Below, one piece after another: positions 54,291 to 63,490 of a stretch of 64,000 bases of DNA. Position numbers and translations under genes: made by a program. The stretch spans positions 124,001-188,000 of the forward strand of contig NZ_PWAA01000053.1 in assembly GCF_003031585.1 (NCBI RefSeq), given 5' to 3'. Every line of letters begins with the position of its first letter. Within the stretch, counting starts at the first letter, position 1. The notes under the pieces are model-generated. The model searched no databases. It was not told where the DNA came from and was given only the letters and a program-made list of their open reading frames with translations. Source of the DNA: Thalassobius sp. I31.1. GTDB taxonomy: Bacteria; Pseudomonadota; Alphaproteobacteria; Rhodobacterales; Rhodobacteraceae.

Positions 54291-55987
54291 TTGCCTGCCA
54301 TATAGGAACGGGGTTCACGCGGGGTGGGCTTGCCTGGGGCCGTCGGTGCCTGGAAGTCCCCTGTCAGCCAGGGGTGCATTCCCTGATCGCGCAGGTCTTG
54401 CAGAAACTCCCGAAATCCGGGCAATTCGGTCACTTTAACAGCAGGGGCGGGTTTATGGGGCAGATGCGCGCCCATTTCATCGACGATGCTTTGCAGGTTC
54501 TCAACCGGTGCTTCCATGAAATCCGCCAGCGTCCAGATCCGGACCTGCGCCTTCACCCAGCTTGCGCGCAAAATATCCAGATGTTTGCTTTCAGTTTTTT
54601 GCAGCCGGGCCGCTTCTGTCCGGATCTGACCAAAGCTTCGCCCTGACTTAAACAGGGGAATGATCCAGGCACCGGAAATAACAGATATCCGGGCGTTCGG
54701 ATCGGTGGCCAGTTGCTTGCTGATTTTCTGATTGTCAGCAGGTCCGAACTGGAAACATTGCCGTTCCCCGCGGGTATTCCAGATCAGGCTGGAAAGAAAA
54801 CCTTCCGGGTTATAGTCCCGAATGGCTGCATTGCCTGATATGGCGCCACAAAAACAATCCTGATCGTCTGCAAACTGAACGCGATCCCGATCAAACAGGT
54901 GGCCATGGACGTTCGCCCCGGTGGCTTTGCCAAGCCATGAATCGAAGTTTTCAAAGACATCCCCGAAGCCTTCGAAAACGGAATAAGGTGCAGATGTCAG
55001 GTGGTGGTCCCAGGTATTTCTGGGAAAACGGCTTTGCATATATAAACCGGCACGGCCCCGGATACGGCGTTCTGTTGCATTGCTGAACAGGCGGGCGATC
55101 CGTCCCGGATTGGGTTCCACATCTGAATTTCCCTTACTCTGTTTGCGCAGGAAGGTATTGTAAAGCGTGTTGGAGGCTGGCCAGATTTTGCGGGCAATAA
55201 AGCAATTAGATCGTTTCAGAAGTGGCAGGTGGTCGTCATAAAAGATGTAAGGTTTTCCCTGATAGTCAAACTGCGCAAGCGTCAGGGACTGGCTTCGGAT
55301 TTTGCGGGCATAGACGCGCGCCAGGGTCTGAAAATAACTTTCATCAGGGATCCAGACTTTACGGAAATAGGCATCATGTTCCGCCCGGTCCGGACTGTTC
55401 AGGATCGCGTCCAGCGTATGCCGTGTCAGGCACCACCACTGTGATCCCATATGGGGCGTCAGATCGTTTGGGATCTTACGTCTGAAGCCAACACGACGTT
55501 GCAGCCGGACGTACCGGTCAAACAGCCAGCGATGTTTTTTCCAGGAAAAGGGAAATCGCAGTGTAAATCGTTCCTGATCAAGACCTCCGACAGTCCAGGG
55601 AACGTCTTCGGTGGTCGCGGATTCGATGAAATCTGTGTCCGGATGGCGTTTCAGAAAGCTTTCAAGTTCCTGCACAGGCCGAAGGGGCAGACATGATCCG
55701 GAAGTCAGCAGAACATGATCAACCTCACGGAACTCAGCCAACATCATTTCAGATGCGCTTTGTGTGGCCGCAACCATGCCCCAGGTTCCCCATTCGCAGG
55801 CGTGACGGGCACAGAATTTCACATTGGTAAGGTCGGACAGTGCTTGTGTGAATTTCAGAAAGGCATTCTCAGATACGCGATTGTCAACATGGATAACAAC
55901 GGGGCAGCCCTTTTCCGACCAGTGCCGCGCGACCTGAGCTGCCCGGTTGAAAGCCGTATGCGCAAGCATCACGATGCCAGTACTCAT
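54287..55987 (-). CDS. Core-2/I-branching-type glycosyltransferase (GT14) with C-terminal extension
   Basis: 566 residues. N-terminal GT14 domain (about 1-280): MSTGIVMLAHTAFNRAAQ, VVIHVDNRVSE, VDHVLLTSGSCLPLRPVQEL, FIESATTEDVPWTVGGL and WIPDESYFQTL. The C-terminal half fits a DUF5927-like extension, function unknown. Homologues branch glycans with beta-1,6-linked GlcNAc. Overlaps both neighbours by four bases, so all three proteins probably act on the same glycan. Confidence 0.83.
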   Translation of the reverse strand: MSTGIVMLAHTAFNRAAQVARHWSEKGCPVVIHVDNRVSENAFLKFTQALSDLTNVKFCARHACEWGTWGMVAATQSASEMMLAEFREVDHVLLTSGSCLPLRPVQELESFLKRHPDTDFIESATTEDVPWTVGGLDQERFTLRFPFSWKKHRWLFDRYVRLQRRVGFRRKIPNDLTPHMGSQWWCLTRHTLDAILNSPDRAEHDAYFRKVWIPDESYFQTLARVYARKIRSQSLTLAQFDYQGKPYIFYDDHLPLLKRSNCFIARKIWPASNTLYNTFLRKQSKGNSDVEPNPGRIARLFSNATERRIRGRAGLYMQSRFPRNTWDHHLTSAPYSVFEGFGDVFENFDSWLGKATGANVHGHLFDRDRVQFADDQDCFCGAISGNAAIRDYNPEGFLSSLIWNTRGERQCFQFGPADNQKISKQLATDPNARISVISGAWIIPLFKSGRSFGQIRTEAARLQKTESKHLDILRASWVKAQVRIWTLADFMEAPVENLQSIVDEMGAHLPHKPAPAVKVTELPGFREFLQDLRDQGMHPWLTGDFQAPTAPGKPTPREPRSYMAGK

Positions 55988-56994
55988 GCCCAGTTCCCTT
56001 TCGACATAAGCCCAAGCATTTCCAGTTGTCGCCAGTTGATGTAGCGTTCAGACCATTTGCACCAGAAGTCCGGCTCAGTCCCATCCCCGCTAGCATAAGA
56101 GATATATTCACGGCTGCCGGCGTAATGCTGTTTCCGGACAAGTTCTTCCGCGGCCTTTTCTGCAAAACCTTCGAGAAATTTGGCATGTAGCAGACAACCA
56201 GAGGCCTTTTCCCCGCCAGTCTGATCATAGACTTTGTTCAGTCCTCGCGGCAGCAGAGCATGCGTAGAGCTGACATAAGCATATCTGCGGTTCCAGCGTA
56301 CCAGCGGGATTTTGTTCAGTGCGGGCGCTTGTTCCGGTGTGTCGGTGAAGAACTGACGGGCACGGGGCCCGCCCTGGATCCACAAGTTGTCATACATGGG
56401 GTTTAGCGAAAGCGTGTAGTTGCCGCTGTCGAACCAGGACGCAATTTCAAACGGGTTCTGACCTTCGGTGTAATGAAAATGGTCAAGCGGCCCTTTGGGG
56501 TACATGTCCAGCAGCATCGCGCCAAAGCTGGTGACATCAGATGCATCCAGCCAGTCGGTCAATGCCCGTAAAGAACGGGTGTCACAGAAGGGGAAGACCA
56601 GAAATTCATCAACATCCACGGTCAGAGCCCAGTGATCATGCGCATAGCGCATTTGCAGCCATGTCAGCCAGTCAACGCCAAACCTTGAATTTTTGTAACT
56701 GTGCTTTGCTGTCCAGACGGACACATCGTCCTGTTCCGCAAGATATTCAAGCGACCCATCAGTGCTGTTGTTGTCAACAAACAGAAAATGCTGAACGCCC
56801 ATATCCCGATAGTATTTCAGGAAATAGGGCAGGCGAAACCGTTCGTTGCGCAGAGTGGAGAAAAGCAGAATATCATTGCGTTTGATCTTCTTTGTGCGCT
56901 TTGCAACAGCGCGCAATTCCCGGCGTTTGCGGATCGCCCGTAAAAGAAAGCGCCTGCGCCGTACGCGCAAACGATATGTTCCAAGAACGCCCAA
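55984..56994 (-). CDS. GT2-type (Glyco_tranf_2_4-like) glycosyltransferase
   Basis: 336 residues with a very basic N-terminus (RVRRRRFLLRAIRKRRELR). Then RNDILLFSTLRNERFRLPYF, GVQHFLFVDNNSTDGSLEYL and WALTVDVDEFLVFPF with the metal DxD, the usual signature of this group. First gene of the glycosyltransferase-sulfotransferase operon. Substrate unknown. Confidence 0.85.
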   Translation of the reverse strand: MGVLGTYRLRVRRRRFLLRAIRKRRELRAVAKRTKKIKRNDILLFSTLRNERFRLPYFLKYYRDMGVQHFLFVDNNSTDGSLEYLAEQDDVSVWTAKHSYKNSRFGVDWLTWLQMRYAHDHWALTVDVDEFLVFPFCDTRSLRALTDWLDASDVTSFGAMLLDMYPKGPLDHFHYTEGQNPFEIASWFDSGNYTLSLNPMYDNLWIQGGPRARQFFTDTPEQAPALNKIPLVRWNRRYAYVSSTHALLPRGLNKVYDQTGGEKASGCLLHAKFLEGFAEKAAEELVRKQHYAGSREYISYASGDGTEPDFWCKWSERYINWRQLEMLGLMSKGNWA

Positions 56995-57070
56995 ACCTGT
57001 TCCTCTTCACGGTTTACTGCTGTCCGGCGCTGTTGTTGCAATATTTTACCAGACAATAGCTGCACATTAT

Positions 57071-57095
57071 GGGTTGCCTGCGGTCCGGGCAACCC
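57071..57095. other. Inverted repeat between the EEP gene and the GT operon
   Basis: GGGTTGCC (57071-57078) and GGCAACCC (57088-57095) with a nine-base loop. It may end the ugp transcript, but no T-run follows on either strand. The rest of 56995-57135 is AT-rich and probably holds the GT operon promoter. Confidence 0.4.
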
Positions 57096-57135
57096 GTTGT
57101 GCCGGATTGAGAAGAGGTTTGATCCAATTTTTCCT

Positions 57136-58140
57136 TCAGATACTGAACTGTCCGACAATAAGTTCATGATCCGACAGGGGCGTCTTTGTTGGATCAAGCG
57201 CGGGGATGATGTCTGCACCGTGTTCTTTCAGGCCCCGGCAGGCAAACCAATCCAGCTTCATGGCGCGGGCCGGCCAGCGGGTGATGCGGCTTTTGCGGGT
57301 GGTCATGTCGTCTGCGTTGTTATGCCAGGAAAAACCCTGACGCTTTGCGCTGTCAAAAAGCGTTTCAAGCCGCCAGTCGGCGTTTGGCAGGTGATTTCCT
57401 GTGTTCAGATCGCCGCCAATGACCACCGGAAGATCCGGCGCGAAAGCATCAGCCGCCGCGATCAGCCGATCCATCTGGCTTTGGCGGTGTGGGGCGTCTG
57501 TGGCGCTTTCCAGATGGGTGGAAATCGCGCAGACGTCGCCGCCGCCGGTTGATATCACCGCCATGACTGCCATACGCCCGCCGACGCGGGGTTGTGCGGG
57601 ATCATCGGAGGTTTCCGGGCAGAACCAGTGGCCGTGATCATCCAGCCGCACGAGTGCGGTTTTCAGGGGCTTGGTACGCGATAACAGCGCGTTTCCATGC
57701 CAGCCAAAGGCGTTGTAATCATCCGTGCTGAATTCACGTTCAGTTTCGCCGCCCAGATCCATTTCATGGAACTCTACGCCGTAAGCATACCCCATCCCCA
57801 TTTCCCGGGCGAGATCGGCCGTTGTGTTGCGCTGGGCGGTGCGGGCCATGCCGGCGTCCATTTCAGACAGCAGGATGATGTCGGGCTTGTGTTGCTTCAG
57901 CAGCGCCGCTGATCCTTCCGGATCAAGGCAGCGTTCCAGGTTCCAGGCGGCCACAGTGAACTCTGCGGGCAGGGGGCTGGCGGCAGAGGGCCAGCGTTCT
58001 TCCAGCAGATGCATGGCCTCCATCTGTGCCATCAGTTCACGGTGTGTTTCTGAGTTGCGGGGTGCCGACAGGATCTGGTCACGCAGCTCAGCAGACACCG
58101 CTGGCAAGGCGGTGCAGCTTGCCGTTTCGAACAATTTCAT
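57136..58140 (-). CDS. Endonuclease/exonuclease/phosphatase-family hydrolase in the ugp operon
   Basis: 334 residues, cytoplasmic (no signal peptide). The EEP active-site set is intact: [10 protein letters not shown] (Asn), [11 protein letters not shown] (Glu), AISTHLES (His), [12 protein letters not shown] (Asp, Asn), KLDWFACRG (Asp) and LSDHELIVG (Asp-His). The start overlaps ugpC by four bases. In E. coli this last position is ugpQ, the glycerophosphodiesterase; this protein is unrelated in fold, but could do the same job or release phosphate. That is inference from position. Confidence 0.85.
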   Translation of the reverse strand: MKLFETASCTALPAVSAELRDQILSAPRNSETHRELMAQMEAMHLLEERWPSAASPLPAEFTVAAWNLERCLDPEGSAALLKQHKPDIILLSEMDAGMARTAQRNTTADLAREMGMGYAYGVEFHEMDLGGETEREFSTDDYNAFGWHGNALLSRTKPLKTALVRLDDHGHWFCPETSDDPAQPRVGGRMAVMAVISTGGGDVCAISTHLESATDAPHRQSQMDRLIAAADAFAPDLPVVIGGDLNTGNHLPNADWRLETLFDSAKRQGFSWHNNADDMTTRKSRITRWPARAMKLDWFACRGLKEHGADIIPALDPTKTPLSDHELIVGQFSI

Positions 58141-59186
58141 CGCTTCTGGCCTGTCGCCTGATCAAAGATATTCACGTTTTCCCCTGAAACAGAGACATAT
58201 AGCGGCCCTTCAGGCAGTGGCGCGTCGTCGTGGCGATGTACGACAAAAGGTGTATCCCGAAGGTGCCCGTGCACCAGCCGGATCGCGCCAAGTTCTTCGG
58301 TGAAATCATGGGTGAACGGCAGTGTCACCCCATTGGCCTGGTCAGTGATCACGGCTTTCTCAGGGCGGATACCGATGGTGACCGGGCCGTGCACTTCATG
58401 ATCCAGGGGCAATGACCCACCCGGCAGTGCAATACTGTCCCCATCGGCCACAGCATCCATCAGGTTCATGGGGGGCGCACCCATGAAAGAGGCAACAAAG
58501 ACGCTGGCCGGGCTGTTGTAGATTTCCGCCGGTGTGCCAATCTGTTCGATCTTGCCACCGTTCAGCACGACAATCCGGTCGGCCATGGTCATGGCTTCCA
58601 CCTGATCATGGGTCACATAGATCGACGTCACGCCAAGTTCACGCTGTAGTTTGCGAATTTCGATGCGCATCTGGCTGCGCAGTTTGGCATCCAGGTTGGA
58701 CAGCGGTTCATCAAAGAGAAACAGATCTGGCGAACGCACAATCGCACGCCCCATGGCAACGCGTTGGCGCTGACCACCAGAAAGCTGGCTTGGTTTCCGG
58801 TCCAGATGTTCCGAAAGTCCCAGCATTAGTGCCGCTTTTTGCACCTGTGCGTCAATCTGATCTTTGGGCAGTTTGCGGTTCTTCAAACCATAGGCCATGT
58901 TTTTGTACACGGTCATATGCGGGTAAAGTGCGTAGTTCTGGAACACCATCGCGATATTCCGATCGGCGGGGTCGACGTCATTGACCACGCGATCCCCGAT
59001 GCTGATTTCACCGGAAGATGCCTCTTCTAGGCCCGCAATCGTCCGTAACAGGGTCGATTTTCCGCAACCTGACGGGCCAACCAACACGATGAATTCGCCC
59101 GGTTCAATTTCCAGATTTGCCCCTTTGATCGCGTGGAACCCGTTGGGGTAGATTTTTTCAACGTCTTTGACGGATACATTTGCCAT
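58137..59186 (-). CDS. ugpC: sn-Glycerol-3-phosphate ABC transporter, ATPase
   Basis: 349 residues. Walker [19 protein letters not shown]-loop [20 protein letters not shown], signature [17 protein letters not shown], Walker [18 protein letters not shown]-loop [14 protein letters not shown], then the TOBE domain (about 240-345) typical of MalK/UgpC. Energises uptake with UgpA and UgpE. Confidence 0.94.
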   Translation of the reverse strand: MANVSVKDVEKIYPNGFHAIKGANLEIEPGEFIVLVGPSGCGKSTLLRTIAGLEEASSGEISIGDRVVNDVDPADRNIAMVFQNYALYPHMTVYKNMAYGLKNRKLPKDQIDAQVQKAALMLGLSEHLDRKPSQLSGGQRQRVAMGRAIVRSPDLFLFDEPLSNLDAKLRSQMRIEIRKLQRELGVTSIYVTHDQVEAMTMADRIVVLNGGKIEQIGTPAEIYNSPASVFVASFMGAPPMNLMDAVADGDSIALPGGSLPLDHEVHGPVTIGIRPEKAVITDQANGVTLPFTHDFTEELGAIRLVHGHLRDTPFVVHRHDDAPLPEGPLYVSVSGENVNIFDQATGQKR

Positions 59187-59198
59187 TTTACCGGCTCC

Positions 59199-60095
59199 TT
59201 ATTTGTCGGATTCCACAAGGCCCTTTACGAACCAGGACTGGAAGAAGAGAACGATCAGCACGGGCGGCAGCATGGCGATGATCGCCAGTGCCATTGCCAC
59301 GCCAAATTCCGGAATTTTATTGTTGTCGGCGATCACCAGCATGATCTGCTTGATCCCACGCACGAGGGTAAACAGCCCCTCATCGGTGGTGATCAGCGTT
59401 GGCCAGAGGTACTGATTCCAGCCGACGACAAACATGATGATAAAGATCGCGGCGATCATGGTTTTGGACAGAGGCACCAGAATATCGATGAAGAATTTCA
59501 CCGGACCAGCACCATCAATACGCGCGGCTTCAACCAGTTCTTCGGGCACAGACCGGAAGAACTGACGGAAGAAAAACGTGCCGGTGGCAGAGGCGATCAG
59601 CGGGATGATCAGGCCGGAATAGGTGTTGATCATGCCCAGGCCCTGCACGATTTCGTAGGTCGGCAGAATACGCACCTCAAGTGGCAGCAGCAGCGTTGTG
59701 AAAATCAGCCAAAAAGCAAAAGTTGCAAAGCGCAGGCGGAAGTACACAATCGCATAAGCCGCCATCATGGAAATCGCGATTTTGCCGATGGCAAAGCCTA
59801 TGCCCAGGATCAGGGAGTTCATTAGCATGGTGAACCCATCCACCGTCCCGGTGAAGCTTGTGCTTTCAAACATCGCCATGCGGAAGTTTTCCGCCATCTG
59901 ATCGGAAAACGTATATTGCAGCCCTTTGCGTGCTACAGTGATGCGATCAAAGCTGGATGTTGCGATGATCAGATAAACCGGCACCAGCATGAACAGTGAT
60001 CCCAGGATCAGAATGCTGTGATCCAGCAGATGTTCCAGCTTAATGCGGCGCTTGCGTGGGGCATTTTGCCCTTTGTTAGTCTCTGTTTTTGTCAT
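59199..60095 (-). CDS. ugpE: sn-Glycerol-3-phosphate ABC transporter, permease
   Basis: 298 residues, six hydrophobic segments; a charged N-terminus (about 1-25) with HLLDHSILILGSLFMLVPVY. The permease EAA motif is EELVEAARIDGAGPVKFFID. Second of two MalG-like permeases; 12 bases before ugpC. Confidence 0.91.
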   Translation of the reverse strand: MTKTETNKGQNAPRKRRIKLEHLLDHSILILGSLFMLVPVYLIIATSSFDRITVARKGLQYTFSDQMAENFRMAMFESTSFTGTVDGFTMLMNSLILGIGFAIGKIAISMMAAYAIVYFRLRFATFAFWLIFTTLLLPLEVRILPTYEIVQGLGMINTYSGLIIPLIASATGTFFFRQFFRSVPEELVEAARIDGAGPVKFFIDILVPLSKTMIAAIFIIMFVVGWNQYLWPTLITTDEGLFTLVRGIKQIMLVIADNNKIPEFGVAMALAIIAMLPPVLIVLFFQSWFVKGLVESDK

Positions 60096-60105
60096 TTTCA
60101 GCGCC

Positions 60106-60987
60106 TCAGGTGTAGTGAATGCGTTTTTCGATCGGGCGGAACTGGAACACGGTCAGGGCCAGGACCAGAACCATCAGAACCACCGATTGCGCGCTTGATC
60201 CGCCAAGGTCATTGCCGCGGAAACCATCGACGTAAACTTTGTAAACAAGCGTCAGCGGGTTGTTCCCCGGTTCGCCCTTAATCACCACGTCGATGATGCC
60301 GAAAGTGTCAAACAGCGCGTAGGTGATATTGGTGATCAGCAGGAAGAAACCGGTTGGGGCGAGCAGCGGAAACGTGATCGTCCAGAACCGGGATGTGCCG
60401 GATTTATTGTCGATCTTTGCCGCTTCGCGCAGGGATACCGGGATGGATTGCAGGCCGGACAGGAAGAAGATGAAATTCACCGGAATCTGCTTCCAGATCG
60501 CAACCAGGATCATGGTGAACGCCGTGTCGCTATAGTTCAGACCATTGCGGAATTCATAACCGGCGGCCCCGAACAGATGGGTGATCATGCCGTTGGAATG
60601 ATTGACCAGCATCGCGCCCATCAACCCGGCCACGGGCGGCGCAATCGCGTACACCCACATCAGCAGCGTCTTATAGGTGGTCGCGCCGCGCAGTACTTTA
60701 TCGGCTTTTACCGCCAGCAGCAGGGCGATGGCGAGGGAAAAGAAAGTGACGCAAAGGGTGAAAAACAGCGTGAACAGGGCAACGCGGCGGTATTCGCGGC
60801 TTTCCAGCAGGATCTGGTAGTTTTCCAGACCGACAAAACTGGAACCGAACCCAAATGGGTCTTCAAGGTAGAAGGAAGAACGCACGGCCTCAAGCGCGGG
60901 CCAGTAGAAGAAAATTACAATGATGGTCAGCTGGGGCAGCAGCAACAGCATAGGCAGCCAGGGCTGCGCAAATCCGGCGCGTTTCAT
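60106..60987 (-). CDS. ugpA: sn-Glycerol-3-phosphate ABC transporter, permease
   Basis: 293 residues, MalF-like with six hydrophobic segments. EAA motif: VSLREAAKIDNKSGTSRFW. Seen: PWLPMLLLLPQLTIIVIFFY at the N-terminus. Between ugpB and ugpE, ten bases before ugpE. Confidence 0.91.
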   Translation of the reverse strand: MKRAGFAQPWLPMLLLLPQLTIIVIFFYWPALEAVRSSFYLEDPFGFGSSFVGLENYQILLESREYRRVALFTLFFTLCVTFFSLAIALLLAVKADKVLRGATTYKTLLMWVYAIAPPVAGLMGAMLVNHSNGMITHLFGAAGYEFRNGLNYSDTAFTMILVAIWKQIPVNFIFFLSGLQSIPVSLREAAKIDNKSGTSRFWTITFPLLAPTGFFLLITNITYALFDTFGIIDVVIKGEPGNNPLTLVYKVYVDGFRGNDLGGSSAQSVVLMVLVLALTVFQFRPIEKRIHYT

Positions 60988-61068
60988 GGGCAGGGCTTCT
61001 CGAAGGTGTCGTCAGAATACAACCGGAGGCCCTGCAAAAGGGCCCCCGGCACGTGTCAGGCGGTGGGG

Positions 61069-62370
61069 TTAACCGGCGCCTTGTGTGCGTGCGAAACGGG
61101 ACAGCAGTTCGTTCGCTTCGGTCTCGATTGTGCTGAACGCGTCTTCCACGGATGTTTCACCAGAGAAGATGCGGCCATATTCGCGGTTCATCACGTCACG
61201 GATCTGAACGTAGAAGCCCATGCGGTAACCGCGGGTGTTGTCACCGGACGCGAGGGACAGTTGTTCCACACCGATTTTCGCGGCTGGGAAGCGGTCATAG
61301 TGGCCGTCGGTTTGCGCCAGTTCATAAGCAGCCTGGGTCACAGGCACATAACCTGTTTCACGGTGCCACATGTACTGAACTTCTTCAGAAGTCAGGTAGT
61401 TGAAGAACGCAGCAGTCGCGGCGTTTTCTTCATTGGACTGACCGGACATGGCAAACAGGGATGCGCCACCGATGAAGGTCTGGGTTGGTTCTGTTGTGAC
61501 AGCTTCCCAATATGGCAGGTAAGTTGCGGAGAATTCGAAATCCGCTTTCTGCATCAGACCACCGAAGGAACCGGAAGACCCCAGCCACATCGCTGTGCGA
61601 CCTTCTTCAAACGGCTTGGCATTGTCGGACCAGTTGGAACCGTAATAGCCCATCAGGCCGTCGTCGATCCAGGATTTTGCAGCAGTGAAGTGATCGCGGA
61701 TCGCTTCATTGTTCACAAGGATCTGTGTGTCGAGACCATCATAACCGTTGTTGTTGGTCGCGAACGGCAGGTTGTGGCGGGACATGAAGTTTTCAGTGAA
61801 AATCCATGGCAGGTGGGATTGTGACAGTGGCTCATACCCGGCCTCTTTCAGGGCAGGTGCTGTCACGGACTGGAATTCTTCCCAGGTTTTTGGCGGGGTG
61901 ACACCGGCAGCTTCCAGAGCTGCTGTATTGTAATACATGATTGGTGTGGACGAATTGAATGGCATGCCGATCATCTTGCCATCGGAATCAGCGTAGAAAT
62001 AACGCACACCGGGGATGTAATCATTGATGTCAAAGCCGCCGTTTTCAGCCAGCAGATCAGCAACCGGGATGGTTGCGCCCTGGGCTGCGATCACGGTGGC
62101 AGCGCCTGCATCAAACACCTGCAGGATGTTTGGCTGTTCGCCTGCGCGGAAGGCGGCGATGCCAGCGGTCAGGGTTTCTTCATAAGAGCCCTTATAGATT
62201 GGCGTGATGGTCACATCGTCCTGGGACGCGTTAAAATCAGCAGCGATCTGGTTTACAGTTTCGCCCAGCTGACCGCCCATGGCGTGCCACCAGGTGATTT
62301 CGGTTTCAGCAAAAGCAACGGAACCACAGAAAACGGTGGCGGTTGCCAAAAGAGTTGTGCGTGTGAGCAT
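61069..62370 (-). CDS. ugpB: sn-Glycerol-3-phosphate-binding periplasmic protein
   Basis: 433 residues. Signal peptide (TRTTLLATATVFCGSVAFA), then a binding protein very similar to E. coli UgpB: TWWHAMGGQLGETVNQIA, IYKGSYEETLTAGIAAFRAG, PFNSSTPIMYYN, IGGASLFAM and WHRETGYVPVTQAAYEL. First gene of ugpBAEC plus an EEP gene. Its ribosome-binding site lies in a long leader hairpin, with a likely Pho box further up. Confidence 0.94.
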   Translation of the reverse strand: MLTRTTLLATATVFCGSVAFAETEITWWHAMGGQLGETVNQIAADFNASQDDVTITPIYKGSYEETLTAGIAAFRAGEQPNILQVFDAGAATVIAAQGATIPVADLLAENGGFDINDYIPGVRYFYADSDGKMIGMPFNSSTPIMYYNTAALEAAGVTPPKTWEEFQSVTAPALKEAGYEPLSQSHLPWIFTENFMSRHNLPFATNNNGYDGLDTQILVNNEAIRDHFTAAKSWIDDGLMGYYGSNWSDNAKPFEEGRTAMWLGSSGSFGGLMQKADFEFSATYLPYWEAVTTEPTQTFIGGASLFAMSGQSNEENAATAAFFNYLTSEEVQYMWHRETGYVPVTQAAYELAQTDGHYDRFPAAKIGVEQLSLASGDNTRGYRMGFYVQIRDVMNREYGRIFSGETSVEDAFSTIETEANELLSRFARTQGAG

Positions 62371-62376
62371 TGGAGT

Positions 62377-62434
62377 ATCCCCAAAGGTAGATGGCGGGCA
62401 TGCGGCCCTGAACGAGAGTGATCTACCTGGGGAT
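62377..62434 (-). promoter_or_regulatory. Leader hairpin that buries the ugpB ribosome-binding site
   Basis: On the minus strand ATCCCCAGGTAGAT (62434-62421) pairs with ATCTACCTTTGGGGAT (62392-62377) with a two-base bulge around a 28-base loop. The 3' arm contains GGGGA, which sits seven bases before the ugpB ATG at 62370, so the folded RNA would block initiation. It could also be a DNA operator. Confidence 0.65.
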
Positions 62435-62446
62435 GTTAACGCTACC

Positions 62447-62464
62447 GTGACGGGTGCATGACAG
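62447..62464 (-). promoter_or_regulatory. Likely Pho box of the ugp operon
   Basis: Minus strand reads CTGTCAT-GCAC-CCGTCAC (62464-62447): two 7-mers with a 4-base gap, the layout of the PhoB site (CTGTCAT twice). First half is a perfect match, second matches five of seven. Known PhoB control of ugp in other bacteria supports the call. Confidence 0.6.
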
Positions 62465-62474
62465 TTGTGTAACA

Positions 62475-62500
62475 GCGGCCACCAGTGGGGTGATGGCCGC
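62475..62500 (-). terminator. Hairpin after the cytochrome b561 gene
   Basis: GCGGCCACCA and TGATGGCCGC (one mismatch) with loop GTGGGG lie just past the stop of the minus-strand gene. On that strand no clear T-run follows, so termination strength is doubtful. Confidence 0.45.
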
Positions 62501-62507
62501 CTGACGC

Positions 62508-63080
62508 TTATTTTTTCAAGGATATACGTGGCAACAGATTATGCCCGTCGATGACTTTGTGTTTCACAACGGCCAGGATGTGCCCAACGACAAGTGCAAG
62601 CATCCCGTAGGCAAGCCAGACATGGGCCAGCTCGGCCAGTTCTTCGGGTTCTGCCACACCGGGCAGTAATGATGCAGGGAAGATTTCCGGCATGGCGATA
62701 CCAAACCATTTCACGCCATGCCCGCCCAGATCGACCTCGGCCCAGCCTGCGGCAAGAACCAGCGCAGATACAAGATACAGCATGATATGCCCGATATGGG
62801 CCAGTTTGCGTTCGACCGCTGGCATATCTGCTGGTTGTTCAGGGTGTTTTGTACGCAGGCGGATGACAAAACGCGCCGCCAGAAAGGCAACCAGTGTGAC
62901 GCCGACAGAAATATGCAGCGCGAACAGGGTTTCTTCCCAGGGGCCGTCTTCCGGCACAAGTTTCGTCATGGCATAGCCACAGGCCCACATGAAGATAAAC
63001 CCTGCGGCCATAAGCCAATGCAGGATACGCAGGGGCAGGGCGTAGCGTTCTACTGGGTCGGAATGTGTTGCTGTGGTCAT
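62508..63080 (-). CDS. Cytochrome b561-family membrane protein
   Basis: 190 residues from ATG 63080 with GGAGATC upstream; a longer frame to 63188 overlaps a hairpin and is less likely. Four hydrophobic segments with haem-ligand His: RILHWLMAAGFIFMWACGY (His), TLFALHISVGVTLVAFLAA (His), LAHIGHIMLYLVSALVL (two His), and LAHVWLAYGMLALVVGHIL (His). Di-haem b electron carrier in the inner membrane; partner unknown. Downstream of the glycerol transporter genes but separated by a hairpin. Confidence 0.9.
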   Translation of the reverse strand: MTTATHSDPVERYALPLRILHWLMAAGFIFMWACGYAMTKLVPEDGPWEETLFALHISVGVTLVAFLAARFVIRLRTKHPEQPADMPAVERKLAHIGHIMLYLVSALVLAAGWAEVDLGGHGVKWFGIAMPEIFPASLLPGVAEPEELAELAHVWLAYGMLALVVGHILAVVKHKVIDGHNLLPRISLKK

Positions 63081-63168
63081 GGGGATCTCCGTCGCGTGGC
63101 TGGTTTTGCCGGAGATCGGGTGCGCGACGCTTTGTTTCAAACGACAATGCGCGGGTGGTGTGTGTTTC

Positions 63169-63197
63169 TGCGCCAGCGGTTGGTTCACGCTGGCGCA
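63169..63197 (-). terminator. Hairpin after the glycerol transporter operon
   Basis: TGCGCCAGCG (63169-63178) and CGCTGGCGCA (63188-63197) form a perfect ten-pair stem. It lies just past the glpU-like stop on the minus strand; no T-run follows. Confidence 0.6.
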
Positions 63198-63210
63198 GGT
63201 GTTTATAAGG

Positions 63211-63489
63211 TCAGACCTTGAGGAAGCAGAAGGTGCCCCAGGCCAGCGCCAGTCCCAGGGGGATCCACAGGGGGGTGCCCACGATTCCCAGCCAGGCCAG
63301 AAAGATCCAGGCGCTGCCCATCAGGCCTAGGAACAATCTGTCACCGCGTGTTGTTACAAGGCCTAATGCGCCTTTGCGGGCGCTGGTGCCGGGTTTCTTG
63401 ATTTCGATCACAGTGATGATCGCCATGGCGGTGAAAACGCCGATGAAAAACAGGCCGGTGGGCCATGTCCATGCCATCCAGGTCAACAT
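63211..63489 (-). CDS. glpU: DUF2160 small membrane protein of a glycerol ABC transporter (GlpU-like)
   Basis: 92 residues from ATG 63489. Two to three hydrophobic segments: LTWMAWTWPTGLFFIGVFTA, LFLGLMGSAWIFLAWLGIVG and LWIPLGLALAWGTFCFL. The family occurs in glycerol uptake operons of the glpSTPQUV type in rhizobia and Rhodobacterales. It begins just after the stop of the permease gene, which fits that order. Role in transport is not defined. Confidence 0.78.
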   Translation of the reverse strand: MLTWMAWTWPTGLFFIGVFTAMAIITVIEIKKPGTSARKGALGLVTTRGDRLFLGLMGSAWIFLAWLGIVGTPLWIPLGLALAWGTFCFLKV

Positions 63490-63490
63490 G

